Source: Arthrobacter sp. ZGTC412 (GTDB lineage: Bacteria > Actinomycetota > Actinomycetes > Actinomycetales > Micrococcaceae). Taken from it: a stretch of 64,000 bases of DNA. The stretch covers positions 1-64,000 of the forward strand of contig NZ_PJII01000016.1 in the NCBI RefSeq assembly GCF_002929215.1. The letters are read 5' to 3'. The notes under the pieces are model-generated. The model was not told the origin of the DNA and ran no database searches. It saw nothing but the letters and a program-made list of their open reading frames with translations. Made by a program: the position numbers and the translations under genes. Every line of letters starts with the position of its first letter. Positions within the stretch are counted from its first letter, which is position 1. This document shows, in pieces, positions 35,325 to 46,551 of the stretch.

Positions 35325-35555
35325 TTAGTGGCCCTGCCCGTGATCGTGCTTGTTGGGGTGCTGGCGGTGCGGATCCGCGTGCTCCTCGGTGGCAGAGTGG
35401 CGCTTGCCAAGGTTGGAGTAGGACAGCGTGATGAACATCATCACCAGCAGGATGGCGAAGATAACCGCTCCGAAGACCCACGGGTCAGCCCACAGCGGGG
35501 CGAGTTCGTGCTCTTCGCCTTCGGCGATGGTCGTGGCAATCTGCTGGAACAGCAT
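35325..35555 (-). CDS. 76-aa single-pass membrane protein
   Basis: Small protein ([20 protein letters not shown]...) with one transmembrane helix near residues 27-45 ([20 protein letters not shown]) and a His/Asp-rich tail that could bind metal ([20 protein letters not shown]). It is located between proA and nadD on the same strand with ATG 35555, and its TAA is one base from the first plausible nadD start, so nadD translation is probably coupled to it. Function unknown. Confidence 0.82.
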   Translation of the reverse strand: MLFQQIATTIAEGEEHELAPLWADPWVFGAVIFAILLVMMFITLSYSNLGKRHSATEEHADPHRQHPNKHDHGQGH

Positions 35556-35633
35556 TTTCTCCCCTTGGGTTCAAACGATTGTGGCAGCGGAAAGCGCCGC
35601 CGTTTCTGGCTTCTGGTCTATGTTACCGCGTAG

Positions 35634-37013
35634 CTACGCGCGGACCTGGCCCTCGCCCTGCACGATCCACTTGGTGGTGGTGAGTTCGGTCAGGCCCATC
35701 GGACCGCGCGCGTGCAGCTTTTGGGTGGAAATGCCTACCTCGGCACCAAGCCCAAGTTCCCCGCCGTCGGTGAACCTGGTGGAGGCGTTGACGATGACCG
35801 CGGCGGAATCCACTTCGGCGATGAACCGCTCGGCGTTGGAGAGGTCATTGGTGAGGATCGCTTCGGTGTGCCCCGTTGACCAGGTGCGGATGTGCTTCAC
35901 GGCCTCGTCCAGGCTGTCCACCATGGCAACAGCGAGGTCAAGGTCCATGTACTCGGTGCCCCAGTCCTCGTCAGTGGCCGGTTCCGACTGGATCGAAGCG
36001 GGAAGGGACGCACGGACACGTTCGTCGGCGTGCAGCCGGACTCCGGCCTTGCTCAGGGCTGCGGCAACGGCGGGCAATACCGTTGATCCGGAGTGGACCA
36101 GCAGGGTTTCCACGGTATTGCACACGCTGGGCCGCTGTGTCTTGGCATTGAGGAGGATCTCCACGGCCATGTCCTCACTGGCGGTTTCGTCAATGAAGAT
36201 GTGAACGTTCCCCTCCCCCGTCTCGATGACCGGAACGGCGGAGTTGGTGACCACAGTCTGGATGAGCTCACGGCCGCCGCGGGGAATCAGCACGTCCACC
36301 CTGCCGCGGGCGCGCATCAGGACGTTCGCCCCGGCGCGGCCGTACTGGTCAACTGTCTGGACGGCGTCGGCAGGCAGGCCAACGGATTCGAGCGCCTCGC
36401 GCAGGATGCGCACCAGGACTTCGTTCGTGGCCTCGGCCGCACTGCCGCCGCGCAGGATCACGGCGTTGCCGCTCTTTAGGGCCAGCCCGGCAATGTCCAC
36501 CGTGACATTGGGCCGAGCCTCGTAGATGGCCGCCACCACGCCCATGGGTACGTTGACCTGCCGAAGGCGGAGCCCGTTGGGGAGGGTTTGCCCGCGGACC
36601 ACGTTGCCCACCGGATCCGGCAGACCGGCCAGGTTCTCGAGGGCGGCCACCAGTCCCGCGATCCGGGCTTCGGTGAGTGTGAGCCGGTCCAGCATGGCTG
36701 CGGAGGTGCCGTTTGCTTTTCCTGCTGCCACGTCCTTGGCGTTCGCGGACAGGATGGCCGCGGTGCCCTCCTGCAGAGCGGCACCCACCGCGCGAAGGGC
36801 CCGGTCCTTCCAGCCCCGGTTTGCAATGGCCATCCGGCGCGCGGCGTGGCGGGAACGGTCAGCGATGGCGTGGACTGCTGCTTCGACGTCGCCGGACGAA
36901 AGCGGAACTTCAGCCGAAACAGCTGACGCAGGTGACGCGACGGGCGGAACGCTGGCAGGCGCGGCGGTGTCTCCGGAGTTTTCAGCGGTCTTGTGGATCA
37001 GGGCCTCAGTCAT
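35634..37013 (-). CDS. proA: Gamma-glutamyl phosphate reductase ProA
   Basis: 459-aa NADPH-dependent aldehyde-dehydrogenase-fold enzyme, second step of proline synthesis. Motifs: PMGVVAAIYEARPNVTVDIA, NAVILRGGSAAEATN, RPSVCNTVETLLVH (catalytic Cys) and STRFTDGGELGLGAEVGIST. The first about 40 residues are an Ala/Pro/Ser-rich extension not needed for the fold. It follows proB by 26 bp; together they convert glutamate to glutamate semialdehyde. Confidence 0.96.
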   Translation of the reverse strand: MTEALIHKTAENSGDTAAPASVPPVASPASAVSAEVPLSSGDVEAAVHAIADRSRHAARRMAIANRGWKDRALRAVGAALQEGTAAILSANAKDVAAGKANGTSAAMLDRLTLTEARIAGLVAALENLAGLPDPVGNVVRGQTLPNGLRLRQVNVPMGVVAAIYEARPNVTVDIAGLALKSGNAVILRGGSAAEATNEVLVRILREALESVGLPADAVQTVDQYGRAGANVLMRARGRVDVLIPRGGRELIQTVVTNSAVPVIETGEGNVHIFIDETASEDMAVEILLNAKTQRPSVCNTVETLLVHSGSTVLPAVAAALSKAGVRLHADERVRASLPASIQSEPATDEDWGTEYMDLDLAVAMVDSLDEAVKHIRTWSTGHTEAILTNDLSNAERFIAEVDSAAVIVNASTRFTDGGELGLGAEVGISTQKLHARGPMGLTELTTTKWIVQGEGQVRA

Positions 37014-37039
37014 GTTCCAAGTTTAGGCGAGCCGGGAGC

Positions 37040-39830
<2,791 letters not shown>

Positions 39831-39841
39831 TTAAAAGAACA

Positions 39842-39869
39842 GTGGAGCGGACCATCTGGCCCGCTCCAC
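39842..39869 (-). terminator. Terminator or attenuator between rpmA and obg
   Basis: 13-bp stem with one mismatch (39842-39854 and 39857-39869), followed on the minus strand by TGTTCTTTTAA. It can reduce read-through from rplU-rpmA into obg. Confidence 0.6.
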
Positions 39870-39886
39870 CGCTTCAGAACTGTTTG

Positions 39887-40150
39887 TTACTCTGCAGCTG
39901 CAGCAGCAACGATGTTGACGACGCGACGACCGCGGCGGGTGCCGAATTCAACGGCTCCCGGGGTCAGTGCGAACAGGGTGTCGTCGCCGCCACGGCCAAC
40001 GCCGGCGCCCGGGTGGAAGTGGGTGCCACGCTGGCGGACGATGATCTCGCCTGCGGAAACTACCTGGCCGCCGAAGCGCTTGACGCCGAGGTACTGAGCG
40101 TTGGAATCACGACCGTTGCGAGTGGAGCTCGCGCCCTTTTTATGTGCCAT
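39887..40150 (-). CDS. rpmA: Large-subunit ribosomal protein bL27
   Basis: 87 aa, [20 protein letters not shown] and [20 protein letters not shown] are diagnostic of L27, whose N-terminal tail reaches the peptidyl-transferase centre. No Firmicutes-type cleaved N-terminal extension is present. It follows rplU in the same operon. Confidence 0.98.
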   Translation of the reverse strand: MAHKKGASSTRNGRDSNAQYLGVKRFGGQVVSAGEIIVRQRGTHFHPGAGVGRGGDDTLFALTPGAVEFGTRRGRRVVNIVAAAAAE

Positions 40151-40209
40151 TTGAAATGCCTGCCTCTAAATTCTGGGGATCTGCTGAAAAACCTGAACAG
40201 TAACGAAGG

Positions 40210-40518
40210 TTACTGGATACCAGTGATCTTGACCTTGGTCAGTTCCTGGCGGTGACCCTGGCGCTTCTTGTAACCGGTCTTGTTCTTGAACTTCTGGATC
40301 ACAATCTTCGGACCACGGAGGTCATTCAGGATCTCAGCCGTAACAGTTACCTTGGCCAGGTCAGCAGCGGCAGTGGTGATCTTGTCACCATCAACCAGGA
40401 GCAGTGCGGGCAGCTGAATGGTGCTGCCAGCTCCACCGGCGACGCGGTTCAGGGTAACGAAGTCTCCAACGGAAACCTTCTCTTGGCGGCCGCCTGCGCG
40501 GACAATCGCGTACACCAC
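40210..40518 (-). CDS. rplU: Large-subunit ribosomal protein bL21
   Basis: 102 aa from GTG 40518 ([19 protein letters not shown]), the standard L21 start; the longer frame to 40530 adds four residues. C-terminal [20 protein letters not shown] binds 23S rRNA. First gene of rplU-rpmA-obg-proB-proA, with a recognisable promoter about 130 bp upstream and thus a leader of roughly 120 nt. Confidence 0.97.
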   Translation of the reverse strand: MVYAIVRAGGRQEKVSVGDFVTLNRVAGGAGSTIQLPALLLVDGDKITTAAADLAKVTVTAEILNDLRGPKIVIQKFKNKTGYKKRQGHRQELTKVKITGIQ

Positions 40519-40649
40519 TTGGGAACTCACTTCTCTCGACGTTTATTACTAAATTTGCGTGCGGAACCGGCTAATAAAAGCCTGGCTTCTCGCTGTGCCT
40601 CAACGCCGTGGGGTCGTAACCCAAGTGTTGGCGTAAGCACCGAAGATCT

Positions 40650-40679
40650 AGAATACGCTAATTTTGTCTCCGGCCGCAA
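40650..40679 (-). promoter_or_regulatory. Promoter of the rplU operon
   Basis: Minus-strand TTGCGG (40674-40679), 18-bp spacer, TATTCT (40650-40655): a good sigma-70-type match. Transcription would begin near 40643, giving a leader of about 125 nt before rplU. The rest of 40519-40781 shows no gene. Confidence 0.6.
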
Positions 40680-40781
40680 ATGAGGCTGGTCCCGGCCGGT
40701 TGGCTGTGATAGTCACCACAGCTCAAGTCCGGCGGACGGACCTTGCCCCACCATAGTACCGGCCGGCAGGCCGGACACGGT

Positions 40782-42323
40782 TCAGGAATGAAGGCGCGGC
40801 GCGTCGAAGAAGCCCACCTCCAGGCGGCAGGACTGCTTGAAAGCCGTGACCATGGCGGCCCGGTCCGCGGCGGAGGCCTTGCGCCCAGCTTCATCCACAA
40901 TTGCTATGGCCCTTCGGGTGGCAGCTGCGAAGTCCTCATCGGCGTAGGTCCGCAGCCAGTCCGCATAGGGGTGTGCCGGGGGCTCACCGGCCGCAACGAA
41001 CTGGGCGTGGAGCGTTGCCCCCACCTCCGCGTAGAGCCAAAAGCAGGGCAGGACGGCCGCCGCCAGAACCGCATAGCTGCCCGACGCCGACGCTGCTGTC
41101 AGGTGGTCCACGTAGGACTTGGTCACGGGGCCGAGGCCGGGCTGGAGCGTCCGCGTGCCCAGCCAGGAGCGGTGGAGCTCGGACTCAACCTCCAGGCACT
41201 GCCCCGCAGAGGCAGCCCAGAAGAGCTGCTCTGCCTCGGTGGGGGCCAGCGCACTCGCTCTGGCCAGCACGCGCGAATAGCCGTTGAGGTAGATTGCGTC
41301 CTGCGCGAGGTAGTACGAAAACTCGTGCTCCTCCAGGGTGCCCGAAGCCAGGTTGCGGATAAAGTCCAGGGCATAGATGTCATTTAGGTCCTTTTCCGCC
41401 TCACCCCAGAGTTGTGCCGCGAAGCTCCCTTCGGAAGGCGGCGGCGGCAGGTGGTGGAAGTGGTGCACCGGCCCATTGCCTGTTCCCACCTCCAGTGTTT
41501 CCGATGCCTCCAGGGCGCCGGCCAGCCAGGGCTTCACTTCACGGAGGGACACCTCCCAGTCCCCCAACCGCGCCTGGGCCGCCGCCATTGCGGAAGAAAG
41601 CGAACAGCCCGTGCCGTGGCTGTTCCGCGTTGCAAGCCGCTCCCCCGGCACCACCACCACATCGTTGGACAGCAGGCCCGTGGTGTTGACCAGCGCATCG
41701 GGGCACTCGTTGCCCTCCAGGTGGCCGCCCTTGACCAGAACTGTTGTGCCGGTGGCAGCGGCGAGGGTGCGGCCCTGCTCCAGCGCGCCGGCCCAGGTGT
41801 CCTGCAACTGCCCGCCAACCAACATGGCGAGCTCCGCCAGGTTGGGGGTGATGAGGTCTGCCAGCGGCAGGAGCCCGCGCAGTGCCGCTTCCGCGGACTC
41901 CTGCAGGAGCCGGTCACCGCTGGTGGCAACCATCACCGGGTCCAGGACCACGACGGCGGGTCGCACCTTCCGGAGCCACGTCCCCACCGCCTCGATCACC
42001 TCGGCGCTGCCCAGCATTCCGATCTTCACTGCATCTATGCCAATATCGTCACTGATGGCATCCAGCTGTTCGGCCAGGAACGCTGCGGGGGGCACATGAA
42101 CGGACCGGACGCCGTGTGTGTTCTGGGCGGTGAGGGCAGTGATGGCAGCCATCCCGTAGCCTCCGAGCGCTGCGATGCTCTTCAGGTCGGCTTGGATGCC
42201 GGCGCCGCCGGAAGGGTCGGAGCCGGCGATGGAAAGGACCCGGGGTACCGCCCGGCCCGGCGTTGTTGGTGCCGCTGTGAAGGTTGCCGAGGGGGCAGGA
42301 GGCATTACAAGAGTCACAGACAA
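40782..42323 (-). CDS. thiD: ThiD-TenA fusion: HMP(-P) kinase / thiaminase II
   Basis: 513-aa two-domain thiamine enzyme. Residues about 28-275 are the ThiD kinase (VLSIAGSDPSGGAGIQADLK, AVKIGMLGSAEVIEAV, PVMVATSGDRLL, SHGTGCSLSSAMAAA), which phosphorylates hydroxymethylpyrimidine twice. Residues about 300-513 are TenA (LWGEAEKDLNDIYALDFIRN; LPCFWLYAEVG with the catalytic Cys), which salvages the pyrimidine from degraded thiamine. The start is TTG 42323, six bases after the GAAGGGA that ends the TPP riboswitch; GTG 42317 and ATG 42305 are alternatives. Stand-alone gene. Confidence 0.94.
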   Translation of the reverse strand: MSVTLVMPPAPSATFTAAPTTPGRAVPRVLSIAGSDPSGGAGIQADLKSIAALGGYGMAAITALTAQNTHGVRSVHVPPAAFLAEQLDAISDDIGIDAVKIGMLGSAEVIEAVGTWLRKVRPAVVVLDPVMVATSGDRLLQESAEAALRGLLPLADLITPNLAELAMLVGGQLQDTWAGALEQGRTLAAATGTTVLVKGGHLEGNECPDALVNTTGLLSNDVVVVPGERLATRNSHGTGCSLSSAMAAAQARLGDWEVSLREVKPWLAGALEASETLEVGTGNGPVHHFHHLPPPPSEGSFAAQLWGEAEKDLNDIYALDFIRNLASGTLEEHEFSYYLAQDAIYLNGYSRVLARASALAPTEAEQLFWAASAGQCLEVESELHRSWLGTRTLQPGLGPVTKSYVDHLTAASASGSYAVLAAAVLPCFWLYAEVGATLHAQFVAAGEPPAHPYADWLRTYADEDFAAATRRAIAIVDEAGRKASAADRAAMVTAFKQSCRLEVGFFDAPRLHS

Positions 42324-42329
42324 GAGACA

Positions 42330-42410
42330 TCCCTTCGTCGGTGCTAACCGGACAGGTTCAACGGGTGTGAATCTCAGCCGGCTCTCTGCGCGGCACCCCG
42401 TGTCGGTTCC
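42330..42410 (-). ncRNA. TPP riboswitch (THI element)
   Basis: Minus-strand sequence contains the conserved parts in order: ACGGGGTGCC, GGCTGAGATT, ACACCCGTTGAACCTG, TCCGGTTAGCACCG and CGAAGGGA. It binds thiamine pyrophosphate. The last element, GAAGGGA, is itself the ribosome-binding site for thiD, so TPP binding would directly hide it (inference from spacing). Confidence 0.95.
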
Positions 42411-42589
42411 CCAGCCTAGCTTTTTTGCCGGGCGCAGGCCGAAGGTGACGCATTGCGACCGGGCGCCCTGCCGTTGGTTTTCCTCTCATATAAGTTCCAG
42501 GTCGCGTTGCCCTTGCGTCCCCTGGCTTTAACGCGGAATGCCCGGCCTGCCACTCCTGTGGCTGGCCGGGCATCCTGTACTGGTGGTTC

Positions 42590-45500
42590 TTAGAGTTCCG
42601 AGGCCGGAACCCCGACGCCCAGGATGATGGGCGCCTCGGCCGGCTTTGTTGCCGCTTTCTCGATGCCGGCGTCTCCACCGGTACCGGCCGGTGCCGGGGC
42701 CTTTGCCTCGTGGGTATGCCCTGTGCTGGCTGCCCCCACGCTTTCGTGGTGCTGCACCGTGGTTTCGTTGGCAGCTCCCTGGGCACGGCTGGCACTGCGG
42801 TTGCGCCGCGGCCGGCGCTGCCGGGACTGCTCCAGCGTGTGGTCGGTGTAGTCCGTCGCGGGTGCCGCAGGTGCGGCTGCAGGAGCGGACACCTGTGCGG
42901 GCTGTACCGCTTCCACGGGCTCCGCCGGCTTCTGCTCCGGTTCCGCCTGCTCGGGCTGGTCTTCAGCGGGCGCCGGCTGGCCGAGCTGGGCGAATGCTTC
43001 AGCCAGCCGGTCCAGGGTCAGGGCCGGCTTCTGCTGCTGGTCTTCAGCGTGCTCAACGAACGGCAACACCACCTTCTCACCGCCGAAGGTGAGCACGGCT
43101 GCCGGACGCGCTTCGTCGTCGCGCGTTGCAGCCTCCACTGCAGAGGCGGGCGCCGGCTGGTCCGCGGCCGCCTGCCTGGCCGCCGCCACTTCGTCGTCGT
43201 GCAGGTGCGCTGCATGCGCGGCGGCGGCGATGTTAGCGAGGGCCAGCCGGGTGGCCTCCGCCTTGGCGTGCCGTTCGGCGTCCGAGGGGTCGGGCTGGAC
43301 TGTGTGGACGTGCACGGCAGCTGCCGGGGCAATTTCAGGCTGCTGGCCGCCGCGGCCCCGCCGGCGCTTCCGGTCCGGACGTGCGCCGGGCTGGTTGGCG
43401 TCGATGCGCTGGGCGTCGGCGCGGTGGCTTTCGCTGCGGGCTTCGGGCCGGTTGTCCGACCGCTGGACGTGGTGCTCGGCGGCCACGATGTTGGCCCGCC
43501 GGTGCTCCACGGGGTCGTCGTGGGTGACGATGCCGCGGCCGGCGCACGTTTCGCACTGCTCGCCGAACACTTCCAGGAGCCCGGTGCCCATCCGCTTACG
43601 CGTCATCTGCACCAGGCCGAGGGACGTCACTTCGGCAACCTGGTGCTTGGTGCGGTCGCGTCCCAGGCATTCCACCATGCGGCGGAGAACGAGGTCGCGG
43701 TTGGATTCGAGGACCATGTCGATGAAGTCGATGACGATGATGCCGCCGATATCGCGGAGGCGGAGCTGGCGGACCACTTCTTCCGCAGCCTCAAGGTTGT
43801 TTTTGGTTACCGTCTCTTCGAGGTTGCCGCCGCTGCCGGTGAACTTGCCGGTGTTGACGTCCACCACGGTCATGGCTTCGGTGCGGTCGATCACCAATGA
43901 ACCGCCGGATGGCAGGAAGACCTTCCGCTCCAGTGCCTTATGGATCTGCTCGTCGATGCGCCAGGCAGCAAAGATGTCCTGGTCCTTGGTCCACTTTTCC
44001 AGGCGGCCCACCAGGTCCGGCGCCACGTAGGTAACGTACGCCTCGATGGTGTCCCAGGCTTCCTCGCCGGAGACGATCAGCTTGGAGAAGTCCTCGTTGA
44101 AGACGTCGCGGACAACCTTGATGGTGAGGTCCGGTTCGCCGTAGAGCAGTTCCGGGGCAAGGATCTTGGTGGACTTCGACTGGCTCTCGATGCCCTCCCA
44201 CTGGGCGCGCAGCCGGTTGATATCGTGCGTCAACTCTTCCTCGGAAGCGCCCTCGGCGGCGGTGCGGACAATGACACCGGCCTGCTCCGGGAGGCGGTCC
44301 TTGAGGATGCGCTTGAGGCGGTTGCGTTCGACGTCGGGCAGCTTGCGGGAAATGCCGGTCATCGAGCCGCCGGGCACGAACACAAGGTAGCGGCCGGGCA
44401 GCGAGATCTGGCTGGTCAGGCGGGCGCCCTTGTGCCCTACGGGGTCCTTGGTCACCTGGACAAGGACGGTGTCGCCGGACTTGAGGGCGTTTTCAATACG
44501 GCGCTGTTTGCCCTCGACGTTCACGGCATCCCAGTTCACCTCGCCGGCGTACAGGACGGCGTTGCGGCCGCGTCCGATGTCCACGAAGGCAGCTTCCATG
44601 GACGGCAGCACGTTCTGGACCTTGCCCAGGTAGACGTTGCCAATCAGGGAGTCCTGCTGGGTCTTTGACACAAAGTGCTCGGCCAGGACACCGTCTTCGA
44701 GGACGGCGATCTGAATTCTGTCGTCGCGCTGGCGCACAATCATCTGCCGGTCGACAGACTCGCGGCGGGCGAGGAACTCCGCCTCGGTGATGACGGTGCG
44801 GCGGCGGCCGGTGTCACGGGACTCGCGCCGGCGCTGCTTCTTCGCCTCCAGGCGGGTGGATCCCTTGACGCTGGTGACGCGGTTGCTGACGGCCGGTTCG
44901 CTCGCGGCGCGCGGCGCGCGGACGCGGGTGACCGTGTTGGGCGGATCGTCGTCTCCCCCGCCCGTCAGTTCGAGATCCTGGTCGCCACGGCGGCGGCGGC
45001 GACGACGGCGGGACGTAACGCCTTCCTCGACCTGCCCGGCTGACTCTTCGTCGGCGTCGTCGGAAGCATCTGCGTCAGCATCTTCGCTGCCCTCGACGTC
45101 GGCGCCGACCTCACGCTCACCGACACGGCTGCGTCCGCGACGGCCGCGGCCCCGGCGCCTGCGGCGGCCGTTGGCATCCTCTGAATCGTCCTCATCGGCG
45201 TCGTCCTCCGGCGCCTCTTCCACAACGGCGGGAACCGGACGCACCACGGTGCTCAGGTCCGGCGCCTGAAACAGCACGGAGGTGGGCGAAGCGGGTTCCA
45301 TAAACAGCGAGCCGAAGGGGCTGGAAGGAGCCGCCGGTGCCAGCTCCCCGGAAGCTGCCCCCTGCGGGGCCTCCGCCTTGGGAGCCGCCTGAGCAGCCGG
45401 TGCTGAAGGGGCTTCTTCTGTGGGCGCTTCTGCAACAGCCTCTGCTGATGCCGCCTGGGTGGCTGCTGCGGGCACGTCAGCTGCCTCAACGGCTTCGACT

Positions 45501-46048
45501 GCAACAGGAGCTGCCTGGACATCTGTCGGTTCCGCTGCCGGCTCTGCCGCGGCGGCCGGTGCCGAGGTCTTCCGGGTGGCAACCCGACGGCGGCGGACCG
45601 GCTTCGTCTCAGCTGCCTCGAGTGCGGGTTCTGCGGCCGGGAGATCGGGAGCGTCGGCACCTGCACTGACATCAGCGTCAGCGCCGGCAGCGGCATCCAG
45701 AGCGGACACCGCTTCCGGCTCTGCATCTTCCGCGAAAGCCGGGAGGGGCACAGCGGTTTCCGCCTTCTTCCGGGCACGGGTCCGCCGGACGGGAGCCTTG
45801 GCCTCCGGGGCACTGGGTTCCACTGCACCCGTTTCAGCAACACCGGTTTCGGCAGCTTTGGCTGCGGAAGCATCGACGTCGGCGGGGGCGCCTTCTGCAG
45901 TGCCGGCTCCGGTGCGGTCGGCTTCCGGGATCATGGCATCTGCCTTGGGAGCGGCCTTCCGGCGGGTCCTCGTGGCCTTCTTGGGGGCAGCCTCGGCCTC
46001 CGCGGCCGCTGCTTCGTCGTTAACGGCAAAAACTTGTTCATTATCCAT
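42590..46048 (-). CDS. rne: Ribonuclease E/G
   Basis: 1152-aa endoribonuclease of mRNA decay and rRNA/tRNA processing. The catalytic core is central: S1 domain (SLIGNVYLGKVQNVLPSMEA, about 465), DNase I-like active site MTVVDVNTGKF and GGIIVIDFIDMVLES (catalytic aspartates), and the zinc-link CETCAGRG near 833. It is flanked by a 450-residue Ala/Glu-rich N-terminal arm with Arg-rich patches (NGRRRRRGRGRRGR) and a 300-residue Ala/Pro-rich C-terminal arm, the actinobacterial layout, both probably disordered RNA/protein contacts. ATG 46048; AGGAG is 12 bases upstream. Confidence 0.96.
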   Translation of the reverse strand: MDNEQVFAVNDEAAAAEAEAAPKKATRTRRKAAPKADAMIPEADRTGAGTAEGAPADVDASAAKAAETGVAETGAVEPSAPEAKAPVRRTRARKKAETAVPLPAFAEDAEPEAVSALDAAAGADADVSAGADAPDLPAAEPALEAAETKPVRRRRVATRKTSAPAAAAEPAAEPTDVQAAPVAVEAVEAADVPAAATQAASAEAVAEAPTEEAPSAPAAQAAPKAEAPQGAASGELAPAAPSSPFGSLFMEPASPTSVLFQAPDLSTVVRPVPAVVEEAPEDDADEDDSEDANGRRRRRGRGRRGRSRVGEREVGADVEGSEDADADASDDADEESAGQVEEGVTSRRRRRRRRGDQDLELTGGGDDDPPNTVTRVRAPRAASEPAVSNRVTSVKGSTRLEAKKQRRRESRDTGRRRTVITEAEFLARRESVDRQMIVRQRDDRIQIAVLEDGVLAEHFVSKTQQDSLIGNVYLGKVQNVLPSMEAAFVDIGRGRNAVLYAGEVNWDAVNVEGKQRRIENALKSGDTVLVQVTKDPVGHKGARLTSQISLPGRYLVFVPGGSMTGISRKLPDVERNRLKRILKDRLPEQAGVIVRTAAEGASEEELTHDINRLRAQWEGIESQSKSTKILAPELLYGEPDLTIKVVRDVFNEDFSKLIVSGEEAWDTIEAYVTYVAPDLVGRLEKWTKDQDIFAAWRIDEQIHKALERKVFLPSGGSLVIDRTEAMTVVDVNTGKFTGSGGNLEETVTKNNLEAAEEVVRQLRLRDIGGIIVIDFIDMVLESNRDLVLRRMVECLGRDRTKHQVAEVTSLGLVQMTRKRMGTGLLEVFGEQCETCAGRGIVTHDDPVEHRRANIVAAEHHVQRSDNRPEARSESHRADAQRIDANQPGARPDRKRRRGRGGQQPEIAPAAAVHVHTVQPDPSDAERHAKAEATRLALANIAAAAHAAHLHDDEVAAARQAAADQPAPASAVEAATRDDEARPAAVLTFGGEKVVLPFVEHAEDQQQKPALTLDRLAEAFAQLGQPAPAEDQPEQAEPEQKPAEPVEAVQPAQVSAPAAAPAAPATDYTDHTLEQSRQRRPRRNRSASRAQGAANETTVQHHESVGAASTGHTHEAKAPAPAGTGGDAGIEKAATKPAEAPIILGVGVPASEL

Positions 46049-46499
46049 ATGTGGCAACACTCCTGCCCCTGACGTACCGCCACATCCGGCACCCATTGGG
46101 GCACATATTGTCAAAACCCGCAGGCGCTGACAGAAGTCAAGTGGATACCCCCAGGTTCGCACCGGCAGTGGGGTGCGGCAGCCCGTGGGGGCCGGCGGGA
46201 TGTTCTGAAACCCGTTGTTCTACGTGCCACAACCAGGTGCCGCTCAATGGAGTCGCGGGAGACTGCGTCGGTGAGACCGATGCCTGCCCTGCTCGTCATT
46301 GGCGGTCTTGGGAACAAGCCACCGGACCGGAGTCCGAATGTGGATCGGCTTCCAGCCATGTTTATTCTCTCATACCCGGACTAAATCACGTGGGAGGCAG
46401 CACCAAATCCAAAGGCTCTTCCCACTCATCTGGACGGTCCTTCCAGCCTCCGGCGTTACAATCAGGCAAGGAGCACCGGATGAAAAGGACGCCACACCA
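46049..46499. other. 451-bp rne-VKOR divergent intergenic region
   Basis: Contains the rne leader on the minus strand and the VKOR promoter on the plus strand (-10-like TACAAT at 46468-46473). No convincing protein gene other than a 23-codon upstream frame starting at 46480. Its length leaves room for a structured rne 5' UTR, as used for RNase E self-control in other bacteria; I recognise no conserved RNA in it. Confidence 0.5.
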
Positions 46500-46551
46500 A
46501 TGCCCAGCATCTCCCCCCTCAGCGGCACCCCGGCCCAGGAACGGAGCCTGA
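46480..46551 (+). CDS. Possible 23-codon upstream ORF overlapping VKOR start
   Basis: ATG 46480 has the best Shine-Dalgarno in the region (AAGGAG, six-base spacing). The frame encodes MKRTPHQCPASPPSAAPRP and four more residues, then TGA at 46551. The VKOR ATG at 46500 lies inside it in another frame. It may be a leader peptide coupling translation of VKOR, or chance. Confidence 0.35.
   Translation: MKRTPHQCPASPPSAAPRPRNGA

Noticed and set aside
42710-43900. Plus-strand open frame of about 396 codons
   Set aside because: Antisense to the rne C-terminal arm and catalytic core; low-complexity mirror of the rne codons.
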